From Tunicatimonas pelagia (GTDB lineage Bacteria; Bacteroidota; Bacteroidia; Cytophagales; Cyclobacteriaceae), in contig NZ_CP120683.1 in the NCBI RefSeq assembly GCF_030506325.1, positions 3,547,001 to 3,611,000 of the forward strand: DNA of 64,000 nucleotides, in the 5' to 3' direction. Both the position numbers and the translations under genes were made by a program. The notes under the pieces were generated by a model, which made no database searches, had not been told where the DNA came from, and saw only the letters and a program-made list of their open reading frames with translations. Below are positions 15,926-24,635 of the stretch, piece after piece. The first letter of the stretch is position 1, and each line of letters begins with the position of its first letter.

Positions 15926-17416
15926 ATGAAAATCAACTTTCTGTTAGGCTTATCACTAGTATTGAGTATAAGCTTTTCTACCCAGGCTCAGAATAAAAAC
16001 CTACCGGACGATCTGCTCTCATCGGATTTTCACCAAGGGCGGCGGGAAGCGTTGCGGACGAAGATGCCGGAAAACTCGGTAGCCGTTATTTTTTCCAATC
16101 CGGTACGAAACCGAGCTAATGATGTAAATTACGTCTACCACCAAGACCCGAATTTTTACTACCTAACCGGGCACCGCGAGCCCCATTCGGTATTACTTTT
16201 ATTCAAGGACAAGCAGCGTATTAACGGTCAGCGTACCGACGAGTTGATTATTGTTCGGCAGCGTAATGCGTTACAAGAACTATACGATGGAGCCCGGATG
16301 GGTAAAGAAGGGGCTAAGACCGAACTAGGGTTTTCGGTAGCCTACGAAGGAACTGAGTTCGCTGACCTTCCGATTGACTTCTCTACATTTGACCAAGTGC
16401 TGTTCTATGATTTTCATAATGATGTGCGGGATATAAAAGAGAAAGGCGACTTACACGACCTGATTTTGGCATTCAGACGAAAAGCGCGTTATCCTAAGAA
16501 TTACTCTCAAATACTGGGACTAGAGCCTGAGCAAAATAATTTAAATACTAGAATGTTGGATAGCCTGATGCAGGAATTGCGCGGTATCAAAACCGCCGAA
16601 GAACTGGATTTACTTCGTAAAGCAGTCAAGATTTCGGCATTAGGGCAAAAAGAAGTAATGAAGGCAATACGCCCGGGCATGTCAGAACTAGAAGTGCAGG
16701 GGATGCACGAGTTTATCTACAAAAAGTACCGAGCCGAGTACGAGGGTTACCCTAGCATTGTAGGAGCCGGGCACAACGGCTGCGTACTGCACTACATTGA
16801 AAATTATAAACCGGAAATTGAAGACGGCGAATTGATTCTGATGGATTTGGGCGCCGAGTACCACGGCTACACCGCCGATGTTACCCGCACTATTCCCGTG
16901 AACGGGAAGTTTACCCAAGAGCAAAAAATCATTTACGATCTGGTATATAAAGCTCAGGAAGCCGGTATGGCAGTTTGCCGAGCGGGAGCTACCTTCAAAG
17001 AAATTTACCAGGCAACTGCCGAGGTGGTTAACCAGGGCTTAGTGGACTTGGGAATCTACAAAAGTCTGGAGAAAGAAGATATCATTAATCCGGCTACCGG
17101 ACGCAACCGTTACTATCCGCACGGCTGCTGCCACCACATTGGTCTGGACGTACATGATAAAGGCAATTACGATACGCTACGCGCCAATATGGTGATCACC
17201 ATTGAACCCGGCATCTACATTCCCGAAGGCAGCCCCTGCGACCCTAAGTGGTGGGACATTCCCGTGCGGATTGAAGACGATTTTCTGGTGACCGAAGACG
17301 GCTACGAGCTGCTTTCCAACGCCGCTCCTCGGCGAAGCGAAGAGGTTGAGGGAGTGATGAAAGAAGAAAGTTTCTTCAACCGTGCTGATTTGCCTGCTTT
17401 GGATGGGGAAGAATAG
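15926..17416 (+). CDS. Secreted aminopeptidase P family (M24B) metallopeptidase
   Basis: Aminopeptidase P removes the residue before a proline. The 496-residue protein has a signal peptide (MKINFLLGLSLVLSISFSTQAQ), the N-terminal AMP_N domain (about 30-190) and the pita-bread catalytic domain. All five metal ligands are visible: two Asp in LILMDLGAEYHGYTADVTRT, His in HGCCHHIGLDVHD, Glu in ITIEPGIYIP and Glu in VRIEDDFLV. Export to the periplasm suggests use of proline-rich peptides from outside. It ends 1 bp from the convergent 17418 gene. Confidence 0.92.
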   Translation: MKINFLLGLSLVLSISFSTQAQNKNLPDDLLSSDFHQGRREALRTKMPENSVAVIFSNPVRNRANDVNYVYHQDPNFYYLTGHREPHSVLLLFKDKQRINGQRTDELIIVRQRNALQELYDGARMGKEGAKTELGFSVAYEGTEFADLPIDFSTFDQVLFYDFHNDVRDIKEKGDLHDLILAFRRKARYPKNYSQILGLEPEQNNLNTRMLDSLMQELRGIKTAEELDLLRKAVKISALGQKEVMKAIRPGMSELEVQGMHEFIYKKYRAEYEGYPSIVGAGHNGCVLHYIENYKPEIEDGELILMDLGAEYHGYTADVTRTIPVNGKFTQEQKIIYDLVYKAQEAGMAVCRAGATFKEIYQATAEVVNQGLVDLGIYKSLEKEDIINPATGRNRYYPHGCCHHIGLDVHDKGNYDTLRANMVITIEPGIYIPEGSPCDPKWWDIPVRIEDDFLVTEDGYELLSNAAPRRSEEVEGVMKEESFFNRADLPALDGEE

Positions 17417-17417
17417 T

Positions 17418-18068
17418 TTAGAAGGCCACGCCTACGGAGAAATTCAACTCTACGTAATCACGTTTGAGGGAAGGACTATATCTGTACCCTAAATTAGCAT
17501 CCAGATAGCCGTATTTGCCCAAACGTAGCTGTATTCCTTGTAGCAGTGAGAAGGCAGCGATACGTTGAATTTGTCGTTCTGATAGCATCACCGAATTGTT
17601 AGATAAAAAAGCATCCCGATGGCTCGACCAGATATTTTCTGCTTGCAGCGATAAATAAAGAGATGATAGATTATTGGCACTTTTCCCTTTTTTAATCAGA
17701 CCAGGCATAAGGTAATAGTAGCGCGTGGCTGCTCCAAAACCTAAAGAGTTATTATCCCACCCAGTCACATTGTGTTCATACTGAGCTAAGATCGAGAATG
17801 GAACTCCTATCTTGCGTTCGTAGGCAAAATGATAACCCACAAATGGACCACCCCCCCATCCTATACTGGAGAGGCCAATCTTAAACATAGATTTCTCCTC
17901 TACATTGGCTCGGGTCCAGTACTTATATTTTTCCTTGAGGGAAAAGTCTGAGGAATCGGCCGCTTCTTCACTGTAAGTAATTGTTACTGTATCCGATTGA
18001 GCAAGAACAATTTGAACCGATAGAACCGAATTAAGGACGATGAGCAGAACGAGTAGTGTTTGTTTCAT
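17418..18068 (-). CDS. Envelope protein, last gene of the ECF sigma operon
   Basis: I do not recognise a named family. The 216-residue protein has a clear signal peptide (MKQTLLVLLIVLNSVLSVQIVLAQ) and then alternating hydrophobic/polar strands with aromatic ends (SLYLSLQAENIWSS, GYLDANLGYRYSPSL, YVELNFSVGVAF). The C-terminal Phe is typical of an outer-membrane beta-barrel. It overlaps the upstream DUF4097-like gene by 38 bp and so is the fourth gene of the sigma/anti-sigma operon. It probably belongs to the surface function controlled by that sigma factor. Confidence 0.65.
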   Translation of the reverse strand: MKQTLLVLLIVLNSVLSVQIVLAQSDTVTITYSEEAADSSDFSLKEKYKYWTRANVEEKSMFKIGLSSIGWGGGPFVGYHFAYERKIGVPFSILAQYEHNVTGWDNNSLGFGAATRYYYLMPGLIKKGKSANNLSSLYLSLQAENIWSSHRDAFLSNNSVMLSERQIQRIAAFSLLQGIQLRLGKYGYLDANLGYRYSPSLKRDYVELNFSVGVAF

Positions 18069-19203
18069 TTTTTTCTAAGGTTTTGATAGTAATCGGACTG
18101 TAAGAATTTTTGATCGACACGATTGGCTGATTTTCCTGGCGTTCGTAAGACTGAAAAGTATCTTTGCCCATAAAAAGGTTGTTCTCTGATCTTTTTCCAG
18201 GGAATGTGGTATGTACCCGACCTGCAAAGGCTTCTAAGTTGTAGTAATAATGCATGGGATCACTTGTAGCGAAGGAGATGTTGGTTCGAGAAGCATCAAT
18301 AGTAACCGCAGTTAGCTTATCTCCGGTACTAATATCTACTTCACCGTAACTGCTGCTGATTATCAAATCTCCCACTAAGCCATGCCCAATAATAGTAGTC
18401 TTATTGGCATCAATTATGGTAGTCCCGCTTACTTGCTTTATGTTCACCTCTCCGTAAGTGCAGGTAATAGCTAGTGAGCCTACCAGGCTATAGGCAGTAA
18501 TATTCGTTTTCTTAGTATTTGTGGTTATACTTCCCTCTATTTTCTCCATAAGTATGTCACCGTAGTCTACTTCCAATTCAATATTCGCCCGAACACTGTT
18601 TAGCTGAACTTCGCCAAAGCTAGCGGTAACAGTAGCGTCTCCTTGCAAATCGCTTAGCGAAATATTTCCGAAGCGATTGTTAATGAAAAGCTGGCTAGTT
18701 TGCGGTACTCTTACCTCGTATACTGTTTGCAGGTTGCTACGAATCTTAGGGATTCCCCCCTGAATACGAAAAAAGTTGGTGAGTTCTATCTGATCTGTCT
18801 CAGTGTTGATAGCGTACTGAAGTACACTCAGGTCTTGCTCAGCAATTGACCGCTTCGGGTGTTTGGCAATTAGTTTGATCGTAATGTTTAATTCGTCCCG
18901 CGCCCAACCCTTTACATCAATAGTCGCTTTTTCCGTATTGAAGACAATCTTCTGAGCTTCCTTCCAGGGAATTTGCTTCTGAATGGTTTTGGTCACCACT
19001 TGTATTTTCTCCTGGGCTTGCACTGGAAGTGTAGCCGAAAGAATAAGCAGGGAATAAAATAAAACTGATGTAGCAATAATTATTTTCGGTAAAGGAGGTG
19101 TCCGATAGGGAAAAATCCCCCTATCCCGTTCCACGGCGGCCTCCTTTAAAAAAGGGGGAAATATAGATCGTAGTATTACCGGAAGTATGGTTCGTAATGA
19201 CAT
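18031..19203 (-). CDS. DUF4097-like secreted beta-solenoid protein
   Basis: The 390-residue protein has a hydrophobic export segment at about 40-65 ending in PVQAQ, then a ladder of short repeats built around [SFTD]YGE[VI] (ASFGEVQL, DYGDILM, TYGEVNI, SSYGEVDI), the pattern of a right-handed beta-solenoid like DUF4097 adhesin-like proteins. The start ATG overlaps the anti-sigma stop (TAATG). Residues 13-39 before the signal segment are encoded by a dispersed palindromic repeat that appears to have inserted in frame, giving an unusually long, charged n-region. The function is unknown; it likely sits in the periplasm or on the surface. Confidence 0.75.
   Translation of the reverse strand: MSLRTILPVILRSIFPPFLKEAAVERDRGIFPYRTPPLPKIIIATSVLFYSLLILSATLPVQAQEKIQVVTKTIQKQIPWKEAQKIVFNTEKATIDVKGWARDELNITIKLIAKHPKRSIAEQDLSVLQYAINTETDQIELTNFFRIQGGIPKIRSNLQTVYEVRVPQTSQLFINNRFGNISLSDLQGDATVTASFGEVQLNSVRANIELEVDYGDILMEKIEGSITTNTKKTNITAYSLVGSLAITCTYGEVNIKQVSGTTIIDANKTTIIGHGLVGDLIISSSYGEVDISTGDKLTAVTIDASRTNISFATSDPMHYYYNLEAFAGRVHTTFPGKRSENNLFMGKDTFQSYERQENQPIVSIKNSYSPITIKTLEKNETNTTRSAHRP
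19091..19166. repeat. Dispersed G/C-tract palindrome, family A copy 1, inside a gene
   Basis: The stretch begins AAAGGAGGTGTCC and ends CCTCCTTTAAAAAAGGGGG, with ATAGGG/CCCTAT arms in the centre (AGGGAAAAATCCCCCTATCCC). It resembles the elements at 41549-41584 and 59261-59300. This copy lies within the first 40 codons of the DUF4097-like gene. Confidence 0.6.
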
Positions 19204-19814
19204 TACAGTACCAGTTGAATGAGTTCTTTGGTGGCGTTGGCTTTCATATTCTGAATCCGCACTTGGTATTTAATCAGAGAAGGATCATGACCTAGCTGGT
19301 CTAGCGTTTTTCGTAATTCAGTTTCTTCGGAGTCTAGCTCTTCCCAATGAGCTATCAGGGTTTGAAATTCTTTCGTTTGGCATACCGGCTGGCTCTGGCA
19401 GTGCTGTCGGATAAATTCCCAAGCTTCCTGTTCCAAAACCTCTCCCTCCATTCCCAAATCATGGGGTTCTTTCAATACTGTTTCACCACCAGCTACCCAC
19501 TCTTCGCTGTAGGTAGTGGTCACTTCTTCGCCCCGGTTTTCGTTAAGTAGCAGCCCAGCTACAATCAGCACAGAGACGGCGGCGGCGGTAGCGTAAAGCC
19601 ACCATAGTTTTCGTACTTTAGGCTCATTGGATAGCGATGTTCCAATAGTATTCCAAACATTAGCTCGTGGTTCGTAATTGGGTAGTTGGTTGATGCTTTG
19701 CTGAAATGCTTCTTCAGACACTAACTGTCGCTCTAACTGCTGCCAAGTATCTGGTTTAGCACTACGTTCGGGTAGTTGCTGAATGGCTTTTCGTAAGGGA
19801 TGTTCCGAATTCAT
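19203..19814 (-). CDS. Anti-sigma-like single-pass membrane protein
   Basis: The product (about 203 residues from the ATG at 19814) has an N-terminal soluble half (PLRKAIQQLPERSAKPDTWQQLERQL), one membrane span (LWWLYATAAAVSVLIVAGLLL, about residues 80-100) and a C-terminal periplasmic part. This layout and its place directly after an ECF sigma gene fit an anti-sigma factor. No zinc HxxxCxxC motif is present, so it is not the ZAS type. The ATG overlaps the sigma stop as ATGA, so the two are made together. Confidence 0.7.
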   Translation of the reverse strand: MNSEHPLRKAIQQLPERSAKPDTWQQLERQLVSEEAFQQSINQLPNYEPRANVWNTIGTSLSNEPKVRKLWWLYATAAAVSVLIVAGLLLNENRGEEVTTTYSEEWVAGGETVLKEPHDLGMEGEVLEQEAWEFIRQHCQSQPVCQTKEFQTLIAHWEELDSEETELRKTLDQLGHDPSLIKYQVRIQNMKANATKELIQLVL

Positions 19815-20326
19815 GAGTACCACGATTTTAATTTTGTTCGTAATAGCTGTTTGGCGTAGTGTAGCTGCGACTTAGAGGTTCCTTCCGAGATTGCGAGCAT
19901 ATCGGCTACTTCCCGGTGCGCGTATCCTTCTACTTCAATCAGTAGAAACACAGCTCGGCACTTGGCAGGAATTTCGCGAATGGCCTGATCGAGCACCTCG
20001 CCACTCAAATCGTTGGGCCAGACTATTGGATCAGCATCTGAATTAGGTAGCAAAGGCTCATAACGTTTTTCGTACTGAATTTTCCGTAGTGCCTTTCTCA
20101 CCATAATGGTTTTAATCCAACCACCTAATGACCCGGTTCCTTTAAACTGCCCAATGTCTTTAAATACCTGGATGAATCCCTCCTGTAGCACATCGTGCGC
20201 GTTATCTTCATCGTTCGTAATGCGATAAACGGTAGAGTACATCGGGCGTTGGTACTGCTCAAACAGTTGGCGTTGCGCGCATCGGCTACCTTGTCGGCAC
20301 CCTTCCACCAACTGCTGGTCAGTCAT
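19811..20326 (-). CDS. ECF-type RNA polymerase sigma factor
   Basis: This is a sigma-70 family factor with region 2 (DNAHDVLQEGFIQVFKDIGQFKGTGSLGGWIKTIMVRKALRKI) and region 4 (CRAVFLLIEVEGYAHREVADMLAISEGTSKSQLHYAKQLL) and no regions 1 or 3. I use the ATG at 20326 (MTDQQLVEGCRQG); a TTG at 20344 would add six residues. It heads an operon with the anti-sigma and two envelope genes, each overlapping the next, so it probably controls an envelope or surface response, including its own operon. Confidence 0.92.
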   Translation of the reverse strand: MTDQQLVEGCRQGSRCAQRQLFEQYQRPMYSTVYRITNDEDNAHDVLQEGFIQVFKDIGQFKGTGSLGGWIKTIMVRKALRKIQYEKRYEPLLPNSDADPIVWPNDLSGEVLDQAIREIPAKCRAVFLLIEVEGYAHREVADMLAISEGTSKSQLHYAKQLLRTKLKSWYS

Positions 20327-20418
20327 ACGGTCGCTAATTAGCAAAGTATTTTTCGGTTACATCTACAGGGGGCAAGCTAAAGCCAGAAGGTTGGAAAGCG
20401 AGAGAAAATAATGATTGA

Positions 20419-20469
20419 TGACGAATGATTAATGAATAATGAGTTGCGAGAAGCATCAATTATTCGTCA
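20419..20469. terminator. Hairpin at the 3' end of the WbuC-like gene
   Basis: TGACGAATGATT (20419-20430) pairs with AATTATTCGTCA (20458-20469) with one mismatch. It overlaps the end of the WbuC-like gene and lies before the sigma gene. Its AATGATTAATGA stretch matches the hairpin at 6454. A strong T tract is lacking, so the role as terminator is likely rather than certain. Confidence 0.4.
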
Positions 20470-21023
20470 CCAAATAAGCTTGGGAGAAGTTGAAAGTGTT
20501 GGCGGAAGTGATCTTCTAAATCGGCTAAGTACTTAGCCGTACCTTCTTCGCCTTCCTGCGGTGCCCAAGGGGCAAATTCTTTATCGGTAGCGGCATTGTA
20601 GGGGCCGGGTTTTACTTCCAGCACTACAGTGTCGGGTTCTAGCGCAATGAAGGTGTGCCACACTCCGGCTCGGTAGTCCACTCCTAGCAAGCCTTCGTTC
20701 GGATTCATATACACGAAATCTTCTGGCTGATACGTGCCATCATCGGCAAAGCGCACAAATCCTAAACTACCTTGGATGACTAGCACCATTTCGGCTTTGG
20801 GTACCGCTACGTGCCGATGCGGGGCTACGTAAGTACCTGGCTGAAACGCATTAAGCATTCGTTGCAAGGTATCTTCATCACCCGTGTGTAGTACGTGAAT
20901 ATTCCGCTTTCGGTCACTCTCGCGGGCATCCTGGGCTTTTTGGTCAATTAGTTCCTGGGTGATTGTAGCTACTTGCTTATGTTGCGAAAGAGTAGCGTTA
21001 GGTGAGATTTGGTGGAGTTTCAT
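20460..21023 (-). CDS. WbuC-family cupin-fold metalloprotein
   Basis: The 187-residue protein matches the WbuC family: an N-terminal helix region (KQVATITQELIDQKAQDARESDRKRNIHVLH), a cupin core with the metal-binding APHRHVAVPKAEMVLVIQGSLGFVRF and the second motif GVWHTFIALEPDTVVLEVKPGPYN. WbuC proteins are found in polysaccharide gene clusters but their reaction is not settled. Here it is downstream of gpmI on the same strand with a 76-bp gap that contains a hairpin, so it may have its own transcript. Confidence 0.85.
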   Translation of the reverse strand: MKLHQISPNATLSQHKQVATITQELIDQKAQDARESDRKRNIHVLHTGDEDTLQRMLNAFQPGTYVAPHRHVAVPKAEMVLVIQGSLGFVRFADDGTYQPEDFVYMNPNEGLLGVDYRAGVWHTFIALEPDTVVLEVKPGPYNAATDKEFAPWAPQEGEEGTAKYLADLEDHFRQHFQLLPSLFGDE

Positions 21024-21042
21024 AGATTATGGCTTGGGGCAG

Positions 21043-21083
21043 GGAGCTCGGAGCTTGGAGTTCAAGAAGTTGCTCCCAGCTCC
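21043..21083. terminator. GC-rich hairpin between gpmI and the WbuC-like gene
   Basis: GGAGCTCGGAGC (21043-21054) pairs with GCTCCCAGCTCC (21072-21083) with one mismatch across 17 bases. It lies just past the gpmI stop on the minus strand. It could end the gpmI transcript or be a dispersed palindrome. Confidence 0.45.
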
Positions 21084-21099
21084 TTGCACTCAGCCTATG

Positions 21100-22623
21100 T
21101 TACTTTGTAAGTAAAGATTCACCACTCATTTCTTGGGGTTGTTCCAATCCTATGATTTCCAAAATAGTTGGGGCAATGTCGCCAAGTTTGCCATCGTTCA
21201 GCTTCCCTTGGTAATCGTTATCTACCATAAAGCAGGGAACGGGTACCGTAGTATGCTGGGTGTGGGGTGAACCATCGGGATTTTTCATGCAATCGGCGTT
21301 GCCGTGGTCGGCTAGTACAATAGCGGCGTAGCCATTTTCCAGAGCGGCGGTGAGTACATCTTTGGCACATTCGTCTACCGTTTCGCAGGCTTTTACGGCG
21401 GCATCAAAATCTCCGGTGTGGCCTACCATGTCGGGGTTAGCAAAGTTGAGGCAGATAAAATCTACGTTACCCTCTTTTACCTTTGGGATAATCGCATCCC
21501 GAATATCGTAAGCACTCATTTCGGGTTGCAGATCGTAGGTAGCTACTTTGGGCGACTGGCACATAATGCGTTCTTCGCCCTCAAACTCGGCCTCTCTTCC
21601 ACAATTAAAAAAGAAGGTTACGTGCGGATACTTCTCAGTTTCAGCAATCCGAATTTGCTTTTTGCCGTTTTCCGCTAAAATTTCTCCCAACACCCGGTCA
21701 ATAGGTTTATTATCGAACAGTATATCCACTTTCTTAAAAGTATCATCATACTCCGTCATAGTGAGATAGTGCAAATCCAGTGGTTTCATTTCCTGCTCGG
21801 GAAATTCCTTTTGTGTCAGTGCCACCGTAATCTGCCGAGCCCGGTCGGTACGGAAGTTGAACGATAGCACGACGTCGCCTTCCTCAATTTTCGCTACTGG
21901 TTCGCCATTCTCCGTAATCACAATCGGCTTAATGAACTCATCGGTAGTATCGTCATCGTAAGACTGCTGAATGGCTTCGGTAGCACTTTCAGTTTCGCTA
22001 CCCTTACCGTGAACCAAAGCATCGTAGGCAAGTTTAGTGCGTTCCCAGCGTTTGTCCCGGTCCATGGCGTAGTACCGACCAATTACAGTAGCCACTTTTC
22101 CGGTGGTTTCGGCCATATGGTTTTCTACCTCTTCCAAGTAACGTTTGCCCGCTTTGGGGTCAGTATCGCGCCCATCGGTAAATGCGTGAACAAATACTTT
22201 CTCTACTCCGGCTTCAGCAGCAGTAGAGCATAATCCTTTTACGTGATTAATATGGGAGTGTACTCCGCCGTCGGAAATCAGGCCGATGAAGTGAACTTGC
22301 TTGCCATTTTCTTTAGCGTACTTAAAGGCATCTTGTAATGGTTGTTTCTCTTTCAGTTCACCTTCTTCAATCGCCGTGTTAATTCGCTCCAGCATTTGGT
22401 AGACAATCCGACCCGCCCCCAAATTCATATGGCCGACTTCGGAATTACCCATCTGTCCTGCGGGTAGTCCAACTGCTTTACCTGAGGCTTGCAATTGACT
22501 GTGGGCGTATTTATCGTAGAGCGAATCTACAAAGGGGGTATTGGCTTGGTCTACCGCTGAGACTTCGGGGTTTTCGGCAATGCCCCAGCCGTCGAGTATC
22601 ATTAAAATGGCTTTCTTATTCAT
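21100..22623 (-). CDS. gpmI: 2,3-bisphosphoglycerate-independent phosphoglycerate mutase
   Basis: GpmI converts 3-phosphoglycerate to 2-phosphoglycerate in glycolysis. The 507-residue protein has the alkaline-phosphatase-like N-terminus AILMILDGWGIAENPE, the catalytic serine in MGNSEVGHMNLGAGRIVYQ, the FTDGRDTDPKAG loop and the C-terminal metal-binding LADHGNADCMKNPDGSPHTQHT. Full length and motifs are standard for the Mn-dependent enzyme. It stands alone, with a divergent MOSC gene upstream. Confidence 0.97.
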   Translation of the reverse strand: MNKKAILMILDGWGIAENPEVSAVDQANTPFVDSLYDKYAHSQLQASGKAVGLPAGQMGNSEVGHMNLGAGRIVYQMLERINTAIEEGELKEKQPLQDAFKYAKENGKQVHFIGLISDGGVHSHINHVKGLCSTAAEAGVEKVFVHAFTDGRDTDPKAGKRYLEEVENHMAETTGKVATVIGRYYAMDRDKRWERTKLAYDALVHGKGSETESATEAIQQSYDDDTTDEFIKPIVITENGEPVAKIEEGDVVLSFNFRTDRARQITVALTQKEFPEQEMKPLDLHYLTMTEYDDTFKKVDILFDNKPIDRVLGEILAENGKKQIRIAETEKYPHVTFFFNCGREAEFEGEERIMCQSPKVATYDLQPEMSAYDIRDAIIPKVKEGNVDFICLNFANPDMVGHTGDFDAAVKACETVDECAKDVLTAALENGYAAIVLADHGNADCMKNPDGSPHTQHTTVPVPCFMVDNDYQGKLNDGKLGDIAPTILEIIGLEQPQEMSGESLLTK

Positions 22624-22729
22624 GGTTAGATTTGTGATTTAAAAAATATTTTGCAGCTCAGTAACGTGATTAAAGGTTATATTCTGCAAATTTATTCCCG
22701 AAGCTAAATTAGTCAATTATCCTGTTTTT

Positions 22730-23548
22730 ATGTCTTTACAATTATCAGAAATCTATATTTATCCCATCAAATCATTGAGAGGTATTGCGGTGTCCGAAGC
22801 TTTACTAACTGACCGAGGACTGGCTTACGACCGTCGCTGGATGCTGGTGGATGGACAAAATTTTCTGACGCAACGCGACTTTCCACAAATGGCTCAGATG
22901 GCGGTTACCCTTCAAAACGATTCACTAAAAGTCTCATCGCCTAACCAACCTCACTCGCTGACTATCCCGTTATTACCCAATGCTGAAGCACCGATTACTA
23001 CGGTTCAGGTGTGGGGCGATCTGGCTACTGGTCAGCATGTGAGCGAGGAGGCCGACGCTTGGTTTAGCGATGCGCTCGGGCATAGCTGTACGTTGGTGTA
23101 CATGCCCGATGGCAGTTCGCGATCAGCTACCGGAAGAGTTAGTAGCCGGGAGCAGTTGGTGAGCTTTGCCGATGGCTATCCAGCTTTGCTCATTGGTCAA
23201 TCTTCGTTGGATGATTTGAATAACCATTTTGATGAACCCGTACCGATGAACCGCTTTCGACCTAACTTGGTGTTTATCGGAGGTGAGGCCTACGAGGAAG
23301 ATCAGTGGCACGAGTTCACCGTAGGCAATGCTCAATGCTGGGCAGAGAAACCCTGCGCCCGCTGTACGGTCATCACCATTGATCAAAGCACTGCCAAACG
23401 GGGTAAAGAACCTCTGGCTACGCTATCTAAATATCGTAAACAAGGTAATAAAGTGCTATTTGGCCAGAATATTATGTTCGAGGTAGGAAAAACCATTAGC
23501 ATAGGCGATCCTGTCCAGGTGCAAACGTATAAGCCAGATATTTCATAA
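22730..23548 (+). CDS. MOSC domain protein (YcbX/mARC-like)
   Basis: The 272-residue protein has the MOSC N-terminal beta-barrel (LSEIYIYPIKSLRGIAVSEALLTDRGLAYDRRWMLVD) followed by the MOSC domain with NRFRPNLVFIGGEAYEEDQWHEFTVGN and KPCARCTVITIDQ. The Cys in KPCARC corresponds to the conserved molybdenum-coordinating position. YcbX/mARC-like proteins bind molybdenum cofactor and reduce N-hydroxylated compounds with a redox partner. No ferredoxin domain is fused here, so a separate electron donor is needed. It is a single gene. Confidence 0.9.
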   Translation: MSLQLSEIYIYPIKSLRGIAVSEALLTDRGLAYDRRWMLVDGQNFLTQRDFPQMAQMAVTLQNDSLKVSSPNQPHSLTIPLLPNAEAPITTVQVWGDLATGQHVSEEADAWFSDALGHSCTLVYMPDGSSRSATGRVSSREQLVSFADGYPALLIGQSSLDDLNNHFDEPVPMNRFRPNLVFIGGEAYEEDQWHEFTVGNAQCWAEKPCARCTVITIDQSTAKRGKEPLATLSKYRKQGNKVLFGQNIMFEVGKTISIGDPVQVQTYKPDIS

Positions 23549-24635
23549 ATTAGAGAGTGAAACCAACTATGATGTTTTATCCTATTTCTGACTATCCAGA
23601 ATCGGATGTGATGTTGCTAAAGCGTAGGTACTTAAGGCTTGGATAACTGTTCAACAGCCGTTAAAACTCAAATGTCAGATTCACCTTTTCCCTTTAAAAT
23701 TTCCGAAGGTAGTAACTGTATCTTTGGCTGAGATGCTCAAGCGAACAAACCACTTATTGCTCAACGTAATTTCAGTAAAAAGCAAATGTGCTATATGTAA
23801 GTACTTTTGAATACTACAGAGAATTACTTAGCTTATTTATTGAGTATTCTCTCAAATTTTAAATTAATAGTACTCACTAAGATAATTTAGTTGAACACTG
23901 ATGAGGTTTTGGGACAAAAGCTCTAAGAAATCATCATAATGCATTAGATCCGATAAAGCTTTTTGTCAAACTTGACGGCTTCCATTGGATTTGCGTGCTG
24001 CTGCTCACTCCTTTAAAAAAATACTACTACCGAAGTGGCAATCAACCGTCCGATAGTTGCCCCCTTCTTGAATGATGAGAAAGGAAAGATAGCATTTTTA
24101 CTGTAGCGAAACACGCCGAGATGTTGTATGAAGGCTATCAGAATAGATTTATTCATTGCTTTTGCAATTATTGCTAAGGGCGTCGGGTCAATCAATTAGT
24201 TCCTACGCTCAGCACTGGGCTAAATACGTTATAGTTACGCTTCCGCTTTTAGTATCAAAATCGATTTTTATCTCTAGTACTTTCTAGCCTCCGCCGTTTA
24301 AGTGGGCTGTAATATGGTGCTATCAACAATGGGCCAGGCAGCCCAAATCACCTTTTCGAGCTTTCAAAAAAGGCAAACCAACAACTTTCTGTTACGAATC
24401 ATGCTGAACATTACATGTGTAATGTCTTTGAGTAACTGAAACCTGTCTTGAGTAAGAAAAAAGGTAGAATTACTAACATAACAGTCATGTCCTAGCTAGC
24501 GCGATAGGCAAATCTTTTTCAAAAAAATGCTTCATACTAGACTAACTACTCATAGTTTTTTTGCGTGTGGCATCGCTGAGTAATAATGATAGCGTGTAGG
24601 TTCGAGATAGTTTAAGAAAAATATACTACCAAAAA
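23549..24635. other. 1.1-kb AT-rich stretch with no recognisable gene
   Basis: This is the only long gap in the window. The longest frame (24013-24195, minus strand, 60 codons) does not look like a protein I know. There are no clear IS ends, tRNA or repeat arrays. A short inverted pair GGGCTG/CAGCCC occurs near 24308-24341. It may carry the control region of the giant gene that starts at 24636, plus decayed sequence. Confidence 0.5.

Noticed and set aside
24013-24195. A 60-codon minus-strand frame in the large gap
   Set aside because: No recognisable motif, no neighbour in the same direction, and base use like the surrounding non-coding sequence.
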